The notes under the pieces were generated by a model, which saw only the letters and a program-made list of their open reading frames with translations, searched no databases and was not told the DNA's origin. Below, in pieces: positions 10,301 through 15,891 of a DNA stretch of 41,091 bases (within the stretch, counting starts at the first letter, position 1; each line of letters starts with the position of its first letter). The translations under genes and the position numbers were made by a program. The DNA comes from Nitrospirota bacterium (GTDB taxonomy: Bacteria > Nitrospirota > Thermodesulfovibrionia > UBA6902 > DSMQ01), in contig JACQXF010000143.1 of the NCBI GenBank assembly GCA_016208855.1, positions 1 through 41,091 on the forward strand, given 5' to 3'.

Positions 10301-11153
10301 ATCAGTTCCAAATCTTGATGTCTGGGGAGCAAATGTTTACCGCGGCAACTCATTTGGCACACTGTTTAATGATTACAATGCGGCAAGCAGCAAGCCGCTT
10401 ATAGTGCTTGAATATGGCATAGACGCATATAACAAAGTTACTCAGACTGAAAACGAAAGCACGCAGGCAAATTATGCAAATAGCCTCTGGACTGAAATAA
10501 AGGCAAACTCAAGCGTTTGTATCGGCGGCACAATAACGGCTTACTCTGACGAGTGGTGGAGAGCGAAATATTCAACTGATAATATGTGTACTGACACCGA
10601 CCCTTCAGTGCATAGTGCCTGCGGATTTGCTGACTCGTCACAGCCTGATGGATATTCTAATGAAGAATGGTGGGGCGTAATGAAAGTTAGCCTTGGAAAC
10701 AGCCCTGATATTATGAGTCCAAGACAGGTTTACTACACGCTTCAAGGGGTATGGCTGGATACAGACGGCGACGGCGTTCCCGATGCATCGGACAACTGCA
10801 AAAATGCATCAAATCCTGACCAAGCGGATGCTGACGGCGATGGGGTAGGAAACGTATGTGACAACTGCAGGCTTGTAGCTAATCCAGACCAGTATGACAG
10901 CAACTCCTTAGAAGACGACAATACATCAAAGCCCGGCATACAGCATTATGGAAATAAGTGCGACCCTGACTTTAACAATGATGGCGTAGTAAGTATTACA
11001 GACTTCAACGAATGGAAGAAATATAAAGGCCAGCCAGTGCCGCCCGCCCCTGCAGGCATTGACCTCAACGGCGATAACTTTATCTGGATACAGGATTATA
11101 ATATCTGGCGTTCATATTACGGGAAGCCCCCAGGTCCCGGTGTAGGGGACTAA
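4338..11153 (+). CDS. Giant secreted SpvB/YD-repeat, TSP3, glycosidase-like, dockerin-like protein
   Basis: About 2271 residues. Order: signal peptide ending FAHA (1-34); SpvB/TcdB-type N-terminal domain (VVPPGIDGLSPKVSISYKS); YD/Rhs repeats (~580-1120) with no Rhs core; two blocks of Asp-rich thrombospondin type 3 Ca-binding repeats (~1217-1313 and 1360-1448), each followed by a GxSENYSxR module; HYDIN/ASPM-like beta-domain (~1503-1610); two Ig-like domains (~1618-1790); a GH72/GH2-like TIM-barrel (~1790-2136); TSP3 repeats; a dockerin-like pair of DxNxDG loops ending YYGKPPGPGVGD. In the barrel the usual acid/base GNE motif reads GSD (D1936) while the nucleophile-type LEYG is present (E2025). 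The start at 4338 is chosen for the signal peptide; in-frame upstream starts exist. Likely a surface carbohydrate-binding or adhesive protein. Confidence 0.85.
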   Translation: MKRHAISSGINRRLSLFVIALLFSVFIVPFAHASEKTVWNAYQSPLFSGSYNYNHSIVVPPGIDGLSPKVSISYKSYLAKNRAGWVGAGWEVPSIYIQRNIQNTITDTNDDTFELIFGGAKSEFVFVQADGRYHTKIESYLKIEKKIGATNEKGDYWIVTAKDGTEYRFGYNLDSENKVNSSDLTVQYIWRWSLDRIKDTNGNCVYFTYTENPTANDKGAVYLSRIEYNNDKKRMIDFILENTDRPDIYQTVDQGSEIQEARRLSEIRIIVDGSTVKKFRLEYSYNAVQNKSFLTSITKYGSDGTTALPPTRFEYTTYTDSVSGEQADLLSKITSELGGITTVAYTGSSAVPNTTLPYNYWLVSSLTLDNGMTGAHASTSTLNLSYENGAYDLISNEFRGFGKVTETRADGTKITHSFHQDNAKKGREYQTLVTDAQDKPYLSTDSVWTDSLSNDVYIVRLQSTEEKTFDGVPDNPKIVKTEFQNFDEYGNVGLAIDHGDLSISGDETYSYSEFVYNTDRWIVNKTKHSYVSTAPCASSTSCTSKLRGSWFYYDGWFINDGVPFKGNLTKEEHWNNKGSNPVIQHQYDSFGNLVQTIDPAGRSTKINYETVFNTFPIEVINAKNQLERRKFNAYGQMTEQTDPNGNTTTYAYDVLNRLFKVVKPYDSDAYPTLTVQYGINAAPPHRIVSSARETADGGTLDSVKIVDGFGRALQARSEYENPANSIVSDVFYDSMGRDYRHSNSYLTAYSLDYTTPDISKPKSQTDYDAIGRPHKITNPDSTFSTYSFDHWSATETDENNNSKTQAFDSNGKLIQVIERNSGQSYTTNYQYNPVGELLQLTDHYGNTSVNEYDSLGRKTRMVDADLGERRFEYDLTGSMTSQTDAKGIATRYMYDPLNRMTLIDYPNDQDVYFVFDLNTKGAVSQITDSVGTVSFKYDQRIRKTEETRTADGFIWTTKWEYDSMDRVVKQTYPDGGIVNFNYTGQGELGSIPGIINSMSYNASGLLIQKIYANGKSTTFTYNDTNQRLTGISSAGIQNFTYTYDPVGNLKSITDSVGARTESFEYDALNRLTHAFDNAATNSYDTNYVYDAIGNMLSEKNNKTGEMTQYTYGQGTAKPHAVTGKAQSLPVIGSFVLNNGNAYSTHQQITLNNISFGNSTDYMASEDQNFIGASWQAFSTAPNFMLSPGFVKKTVYFKVRNANGESQVKSDDIEFMQDTDNDETPDSYDSDDDNDGIPDIADTSPLDSTNAALDPDNDGLNNLQEYLNNTNPNNPDSDNDGWSDNYEIMTSGTNPNSADTDGDGVNDPVDTNPRNPYNDGFSENYSVRRWTFNAGGAASRSSEAYMVNIDRLGSGFSKGAFVDTDGDGLPDTWENINGLNPVDATDAQSDTDGDGLTNLQEFLNNTNPLLSDSDNDGWSDYIEIYIKHTDPNDPDTDNDGVNDSRDPDSKSIYHFGVSENYSIRNGTGLSSGFNEGGGVRSSETFTIADIIGGNVNGALSSSPTLTVEPDTVNFDNAVVGNPSSVSLFIQNEGVDNIVIGTITIAGKDTIEFTLQNDNCSNRILSPFITCTVQVVLIPKSNGAKGAVVNIPYNDSEIKYKTVSMAGIVIPDAAPPDTIITGKPANPSNESWATFNFTSTELNSTFECKIDGNNFTACTNPTGYVYLADGDHVFSVRATDAAGNTDPSPAVYTWTIDTVRPASIITSPQNGTTVIGSAFTIKGTASDIGTGVQKIEISTDGGATWNIAIGTTSWSYAWTISADGIYTIKSRATDKAGNVEILGSGITVTAYNRQPSAVSINGRQMLLNSSPFTVKGVVYSPVPIGHDPETTPPYGDYFTSDQFGIYDRDLPLLRAMGVNTVRLYNWNNTANHLDFLDKAYNGGVKPIYVIAGFWINGGQDIDPASSVNVREQLKAQFREMVSIHKNHPAILMWAIGSDLNANSMYGGSLNNLFSLINELSAEAHAEDGNHPVTMPLADINIINTITAYNSSVPNLDVWGANVYRGNSFGTLFNDYNAASSKPLIVLEYGIDAYNKVTQTENESTQANYANSLWTEIKANSSVCIGGTITAYSDEWWRAKYSTDNMCTDTDPSVHSACGFADSSQPDGYSNEEWWGVMKVSLGNSPDIMSPRQVYYTLQGVWLDTDGDGVPDASDNCKNASNPDQADADGDGVGNVCDNCRLVANPDQYDSNSLEDDNTSKPGIQHYGNKCDPDFNNDGVVSITDFNEWKKYKGQPVPPAPAGIDLNGDNFIWIQDYNIWRSYYGKPPGPGVGD
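10755..11153 (+). repeat. C-terminal TSP3/dockerin-like module, copy 1
   Basis: The last ~130 codons of the giant protein are nearly identical, at DNA as well as protein level, to the last ~130 codons of the subtilase (13201-13598). The identity is strongest over the final 150 bp. This points to a recent duplication or gene conversion of a shared tail module. Confidence 0.85.
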
Positions 11154-11318
11154 TTAGATTATTCTAAAATCGTAAAGTTAACAAAACACTCATCCCTGAA
11201 TCGGGCATGCTCTCTGAAGAAGTCTTAAAGGCTTTAAGCGCCTGTCATGTTTGGATATAGGTGAATCATACCAGAATTTTTATTGACAATCTTCAGTATT
11301 TATGTAATTTTTATAACT

Positions 11319-13598
11319 ATGAATAGGAAAGCAAGCGCTTTAAATTCTACGTATCTTTTCTTTGCATTTCTTACATTGTTTGTCATTCTTTTTTTGTTAA
11401 CGGCTGAGTCGCCTGAAGCCAGAGACACCGTAAGGAATAACAAAGACCAGCTTATCGATCAGATCCTCTCTTATGAGCATGTGAAAGGCGAACTTATTGT
11501 AAGGTTTAGAGATGACGTGACAACTAACAAGTCCCTGCTAAAAGATACTTCTGCTATACATTCTCAGATAGGCGCAAATATTAAAAGGAAATTTAAACGA
11601 GTGAAAGGTCTTCAGGTTGTCAGGCTTCCGGCTCAGCTATCCGTGCGAGATGCGCTAAAGTTTTATTTGCAAAATCCGGCAATCCAATATGCAGAGCCAA
11701 ACTATATTGTCCGCGCAGCATCAATTCCTGACGACCCTTATTTCAGTAATCTCTGGGGACTCCATAATACAGGGCAGACAGGCGGGATAAGTGACGCTGA
11801 TATAGACGCGCCGGAGGCATGGAACCTGACAACAGGTTCAAACAATGTTGTGATAGCAGTGGTAGACAGCGGTGTTGCGTATAATCATCCTGACCTTAGC
11901 GGCAATATTTGGATGAATTCAGGGGAGAGCAGCTGCACAGACGGCATTGATAACGACAGCAACGGATACGTAGACGACTGCTACGGCTGGGATTTCCTTG
12001 GTGCTGACAATGACCCAACTGATTATAACGGACATGGTACCCATGTTGCAGGGACAATCGCTGCAACTGGAAATAACAGTTTAGGCATTACAGGGATGAT
12101 GTGGAAGGCAAGGATTATGCCATTAAGATTCCTCGGCGTCAGCGGTTCTGGCACAACAGCCGATGCTGCATCTGCGATTGAATATGCAAGCGACAATGGC
12201 GCGCATATAATAAACAATAGTTGGGGCGGAGGCGGCTATAGTCAGGCGCTGAAAGACGCTATAGATGCTTCAAGCGCTGTTGTTGTATGTGCTGCTGGCA
12301 ATAGCGGCAAAGATAGCGACTTAACCCCTCATTATCCGTCAAGTTATACGAGCCCTAATATAATAGCAGTCGCTGCTACTGACCATAATGACATGCTGGC
12401 ATCTTTTTCAAACTATGGGGCTGCATCAGTGGATGTAGCAGCGCCAGGGGTTAGCATCTATAGCACAGTTCCCGCCTTCAGCTATGGGGCCGCCGTTACA
12501 ATTTACAGCGAAAATTTTGACGCCGCATCAGGAGACCCGCCGCTTTTAGGCTGGAATAGAGGAGGCGTTAAAAGCACATGGTCTGTAACGTCTGCAACAG
12601 GCGTCGGCGGTACTAACAGTCTTGATGACAGCCCTACTGGGAACTATAAAAATAATACGAATTCATGGGCTGGCTATATGACCCCGATTGTCTCGGTAAA
12701 GGATAATCTTTATACACTCTCTTTCAAATGGAAAGGTGTTTTTGAGAGTGGTTATGACTATCTGGATATCAACTACTCCTCTGACGGCATTAACTGGGAC
12801 TGGATAGATTACAGGACAGGAAATACAAACGGAAATTTTATCTCTGACTCTACTAATGAAATCACAGGTGCGGCAGACATGTTAAGCGCTTTTTATTTTG
12901 GGTTTGGCTTAACTTCTGATAACACAATCAATTATGATGGAGTCTATATTGATGATGTCGTCCTTGAAAGAAAACCAATCTCTATAGGAGGCTATAATTA
13001 TGCAAGCTATCAGGGGACGTCAATGGCAGCTCCGCATGTTTCAGGGCTTGCAGGGTTATTAAAGGCGTGGAATTTTGGTCTTACTAATCTTGAGATAAAG
13101 GACGCCATTCTTAATAATATTGATACCCTCTCTTTGCTTTCAGGCAAAGTACTGACAGGCGGAAGGATAAATGCGTATAAGGCGTTAAGTTCTGTGCCAG
13201 CAGATGCAGACGGAGACGGTATTTCTGACAGCGCTGACAATTGCATAAATACATCAAACTCCAACCAGACAGACACTGACGGAGACGGCGTAGGCGATGT
13301 CTGCGACAATTGTAGACTTGTTGCCAATTCTGACCAGACAGACAGTAATTCATACGAGGACGACAATATAACAAAGCCCGGCATACAGCACTATGGAAAC
13401 AAGTGCGACCCTGACTTTGACAATGACGGCGTAGTAAGCATTAAAGACTTCAATGAATGGAAGAAGTATAAAGGCCAGTCAGTGCCGCCTGCCCCTGCTA
13501 ACATAGACCTCAACGGCGATAACTTTATCTGGATACAGGATTATAATATCTGGCGTTCATATTACGGGAAGCCTCCCGGTCCCGGGGTAGGGGACTAA
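11319..13598 (+). CDS. Secreted subtilisin-like (S8) protease with inserted domain
   Basis: About 759 residues. An N-terminal hydrophobic export signal (~8-32) is followed by a fervidolysin/I9-like propeptide (GELIVRFRDDV to YAEPNYIVRA). The S8 catalytic domain has D183 (VVDSG), H239 (GHGTHVAG), oxyanion N328 (AAGNSG) and S568 (GTSMAAPHVSG). N328 and S568 are 240 residues apart, far more than the ~65-70 usual in subtilisins, because a beta-rich MAM/choice-of-anchor-like domain (~residues 390-560) is inserted. The C-terminus carries TSP3 repeats and the dockerin-like YYGKPPGPGVGD tail shared with the upstream giant. The ATG at 11319 fits the signal peptide better than an upstream TTG. Probably an exported, Ca-stabilised protease that may process neighbouring surface proteins (inference). 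Confidence 0.9.
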   Translation: MNRKASALNSTYLFFAFLTLFVILFLLTAESPEARDTVRNNKDQLIDQILSYEHVKGELIVRFRDDVTTNKSLLKDTSAIHSQIGANIKRKFKRVKGLQVVRLPAQLSVRDALKFYLQNPAIQYAEPNYIVRAASIPDDPYFSNLWGLHNTGQTGGISDADIDAPEAWNLTTGSNNVVIAVVDSGVAYNHPDLSGNIWMNSGESSCTDGIDNDSNGYVDDCYGWDFLGADNDPTDYNGHGTHVAGTIAATGNNSLGITGMMWKARIMPLRFLGVSGSGTTADAASAIEYASDNGAHIINNSWGGGGYSQALKDAIDASSAVVVCAAGNSGKDSDLTPHYPSSYTSPNIIAVAATDHNDMLASFSNYGAASVDVAAPGVSIYSTVPAFSYGAAVTIYSENFDAASGDPPLLGWNRGGVKSTWSVTSATGVGGTNSLDDSPTGNYKNNTNSWAGYMTPIVSVKDNLYTLSFKWKGVFESGYDYLDINYSSDGINWDWIDYRTGNTNGNFISDSTNEITGAADMLSAFYFGFGLTSDNTINYDGVYIDDVVLERKPISIGGYNYASYQGTSMAAPHVSGLAGLLKAWNFGLTNLEIKDAILNNIDTLSLLSGKVLTGGRINAYKALSSVPADADGDGISDSADNCINTSNSNQTDTDGDGVGDVCDNCRLVANSDQTDSNSYEDDNITKPGIQHYGNKCDPDFDNDGVVSIKDFNEWKKYKGQSVPPAPANIDLNGDNFIWIQDYNIWRSYYGKPPGPGVGD
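13201..13598 (+). repeat. C-terminal TSP3/dockerin-like module, copy 2
   Basis: Partner of 10755-11153. The CDPDF(N/D)NDGVVSI(T/K)DFNEW loops and the YYGKPPGPGVGD ending are shared almost base for base, with mostly synonymous differences near the 3' end. Confidence 0.85.
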
Positions 13599-13748
13599 TG
13601 TATCATGACACAATAGTGACCGCACACTTCTGTGAAATGTCACACTTATCTTGCTTCTATAAATAAGCCTCTCCTGAAGTTGTAGGAAGTAACTGTTTGT
13701 TTTAATTGTAAAATCTAAAACTTACCATATAGAACCTCTTCTGGCATG

Positions 13749-13777
13749 TTTTTTGATATATATAAGTTATCAAAAAA
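13749..13777 (+). promoter_or_regulatory. Hairpin in leader of the PEP-CTERM gene
   Basis: A 10-bp A/T stem (TTTTTTGATA with TATCAAAAAA) lies just before a run of seven G (13784-13790) that serves as the ribosome-binding region. It could be a leader hairpin controlling access to the RBS, or a weak terminator for upstream transcription. The remaining gap from 13599 shows no gene. Confidence 0.4.
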
Positions 13778-13795
13778 TTTTTAGGGGGGGTAATT

Positions 13796-14416
13796 ATGCA
13801 AAGAGGATTGAAAGTATTGCTAATATTATTAACAGTAATAATGGTAAGCCCATCAATAACTTTTGCTGGTGTTAATTTTCGCATTGATATGGATGCTGCA
13901 ACAGCAGGGTATCAGAATGAAATATGGGCTTTGCCGGGAAGCACATTCACATCCAATGTTGAGGTGCTTATGGATGGCAGCAGTGACAGCCTGAGCTCGT
14001 TCAGTTATTCATTATGGTGGGATTCGGCAGAACTGAACACACCATCTTCAAGTGATATTAGTACAACATCATTAGGAACAAACTGGACAGATTTAAGTTA
14101 TCTAAACCTTACTGCCCCGTATATATATAATTTTGGGCAAATCAATACAGTTGGTCAATCCTCTGGACCTTTAACAGCGTCAGTGGCCAGCATAAAGTGG
14201 ACTGTTGCGAGCGCTGCAACTGACGGCTCTGCTGATATTATGCCTGGCTTTTTTAATAATCTTGACGCAGCGTATGACAAAGATACAAATTCTGTTACCC
14301 CTACATTTACAGGAGGGAAAGTTCACCTTGCCCCTGAGCCGATAAGCTCAATTCTTTTCTTATCAGGCGGGGCAACGCTTGGGTTAAGGCGTTTTTTTAG
14401 AAGGAAAAAAGTATAA
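13796..14416 (+). CDS. PEP-CTERM sorting-signal protein
   Basis: 206 residues. A clear signal peptide (MQRGLKVLLILLTVIMVSPS..FAG) precedes a beta-rich, Ser/Thr/Asn-rich body resembling cohesin-like or choice-of-anchor exported domains. The C-terminus is APEPISSILFLSGG, hydrophobic, ending in the basic RRFFRRKKV: the PEP-CTERM signal recognised by exosortases and associated with exopolysaccharide-producing Gram-negative bacteria. The G-run upstream gives a strong but unusual RBS. No exosortase is in the window. The body could bind the dockerin-like tails of the two upstream proteins, but that is speculation. Confidence 0.8.
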   Translation: MQRGLKVLLILLTVIMVSPSITFAGVNFRIDMDAATAGYQNEIWALPGSTFTSNVEVLMDGSSDSLSSFSYSLWWDSAELNTPSSSDISTTSLGTNWTDLSYLNLTAPYIYNFGQINTVGQSSGPLTASVASIKWTVASAATDGSADIMPGFFNNLDAAYDKDTNSVTPTFTGGKVHLAPEPISSILFLSGGATLGLRRFFRRKKV

Positions 14417-14449
14417 AGCGGTTATTATGTCTTTTTTAAGATAAGAATC

Positions 14450-14476
14450 GGGCTAAGAACAATCAATTCTTAGCCC
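14450..14476. terminator. Possible bidirectional terminator
   Basis: Perfect 10-bp arms GGGCTAAGAA and TTCTTAGCCC around a 7-nt loop, between convergent genes. The right arm overlaps the last codons and stop of the minus-strand gene. The flanking T-runs are weak, so efficiency is uncertain. Confidence 0.5.
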
Positions 14477-15039
14477 CTTGGTTTTGCCAGTATCTCAAGC
14501 ACCTTAAGGTCAAGAAATCTCTTTGAGACTGCGGAGCGAATGACTGTTACTGTATCTGCTCCCCTGCCTGTTCCTGCTACTGCAATAATCTCTTCTCCTT
14601 CTGGTATTAGTCCTGCGTCAGCAGCCATCATTGCTATCTCACAGCAAACCTTAACGCCTTCCCCGAATCTCCTTAATGACAGCGATACGAGGGTTGTGGG
14701 ATAAACGCCGCTGAACTTCTGGGCAAGGGCTGTCTCAAGACTGTGGGTTATCATTGTCCCTGTATAGACCTTTGCGCCTGACACCTGGATTTCTCTTTTT
14801 ACTTCTTCAGGCATCTCCATGCTGTTTGATTCTTTGAAGCCATAGGAGTGTGTAACTATCACTAAATTAATACCGGAATGCTTCAGCGCATCTGTAAATA
14901 ATTGAGCTGTGACCCCTGCGGTTGAGGCAACGACTACATGCCTATAGTTAAAGTCCTTTATGGCGCTTTTTACAATCTCAAGGCACTGCGAGGTATTTTC
15001 TGCACCTGGTTTCTCAAAGTAGGTTGTTGTCTTTTGCAT
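14470..15039 (-). CDS. Stand-alone pyruvate kinase alpha/beta-domain protein
   Basis: 189 residues matching the C-terminal (alpha/beta, allosteric) domain of pyruvate kinase without the catalytic barrel. It opens YFEKPGAENTSQCLEIVKSA, carries the VVASTAGVTAQLF segment, and ends with the GRGADTVTVIRSA region. Such single-domain proteins are annotated in many anaerobes with unknown function; a nucleotide- or phosphosugar-binding regulatory role is possible. The start at 15039 is chosen because GGGAG lies six bases upstream. It is divergent from mazG. Confidence 0.75.
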   Translation of the reverse strand: MQKTTTYFEKPGAENTSQCLEIVKSAIKDFNYRHVVVASTAGVTAQLFTDALKHSGINLVIVTHSYGFKESNSMEMPEEVKREIQVSGAKVYTGTMITHSLETALAQKFSGVYPTTLVSLSLRRFGEGVKVCCEIAMMAADAGLIPEGEEIIAVAGTGRGADTVTVIRSAVSKRFLDLKVLEILAKPRG

Positions 15040-15109
15040 AAACATCTCCCTTCTATTCAAAATTAACATATATTATTTCATTTTTAAGATCACATCAAGA
15101 GAAATCTGA

Positions 15110-15115
15110 TATACT
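15110..15115 (+). promoter_or_regulatory. -10 element for mazG (leaderless candidate)
   Basis: TATACT ends five bases before the mazG ATG. No convincing -35 at the right distance and no Shine-Dalgarno are visible. If this is the real -10, the mRNA starts at or next to the ATG. Confidence 0.4.
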
Positions 15116-15120
15116 GAAAC

Positions 15121-15885
15121 ATGTCTTTGAATAGATTAATAAAGATTATGGAAACACTGAGAAGCCCAAGGGGCTGTCCATGGGATAAGGAGCAGACAAG
15201 GCAGAGCCTTAAGCCGTTTTTAATTGAAGAGACATATGAGGTGCTTGATGCCATTGATGAAGACGACCCTGATAAGATAAAGGAAGAGCTTGGCGACCTT
15301 CTGTTTCAGATAATATTTCACTGCCAGCTTGCAAAGGAGTTAGGGCAGTTTGACATAAGCGGTGTTATTGACGCCATAGCAGATAAAATGACTAACAGGC
15401 ATCCTCATGTATTTGGCGAGACTAAGTTAGGGACGTCTGAGGAAGTGCTGATGCACTGGGAAGAGCATAAAAAGAGAGAGGGCAAAAATCGTCAATCTGT
15501 GCTTGAGGGCGTGCCAAAGACCATGCCGTCGCTGCTCAGGGCGCATAAGCTTCAGCAGAAGGCATCAAAGGTTGGTTTTGACTGGGCAAGGCTTGAGGAT
15601 GTATTTAAGAAATTTGAAGAAGAGCTCCAGGAATTTAAAGACGCTATAGAGAGAAAAAAGCCGGAAGAGATAGAGGATGAGCTTGGGGACATATTTTTTG
15701 TGCTTGTGAGGGTTTCCCATTTTGTAGGCGTAAATCCTGAGGAGGCTTTGAGAAAGACCATAAGCAAATTTATTCACCGCTTCAGGCATATTGAGATACG
15801 CGCTGCAGAATCAGGCAAGAGGCTTTCTGATATGACATTAGACGAGATGGATGTATTATGGAATGAGGCAAAAAAGAAAAATTGA
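15121..15885 (+). CDS. mazG: Nucleoside triphosphate pyrophosphohydrolase MazG
   Basis: 254 residues, the usual length for full MazG. It hydrolyses NTPs to NMP plus pyrophosphate, mostly as house-cleaning and in ppGpp-linked nucleotide control. There are two MazG domains: the first has RSPRGCPWDKEQT and the Mg-binding EEtyE (36-40) with EELGD (55-59); the second has FEEELQEF and EDELGD around residues 160-180. It is divergent from the pyruvate-kinase-like gene and convergent with lptD, whose stop is six bases away. Confidence 0.95.
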   Translation: MSLNRLIKIMETLRSPRGCPWDKEQTRQSLKPFLIEETYEVLDAIDEDDPDKIKEELGDLLFQIIFHCQLAKELGQFDISGVIDAIADKMTNRHPHVFGETKLGTSEEVLMHWEEHKKREGKNRQSVLEGVPKTMPSLLRAHKLQQKASKVGFDWARLEDVFKKFEEELQEFKDAIERKKPEEIEDELGDIFFVLVRVSHFVGVNPEEALRKTISKFIHRFRHIEIRAAESGKRLSDMTLDEMDVLWNEAKKKN

Positions 15886-15891
15886 AGGCAG

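Noticed and set aside
11283..11319. TTGACA at 11283 as a promoter for the subtilase
   Set aside because: The only -10-like hexamers lie 11 or 23 bp away, outside the usual spacing, so I did not call a promoter.
13616..13645. GTGAC/GTCAC hairpin after the subtilase as a terminator
   Set aside because: The stem is only 5 bp with a long loop and no T-run.
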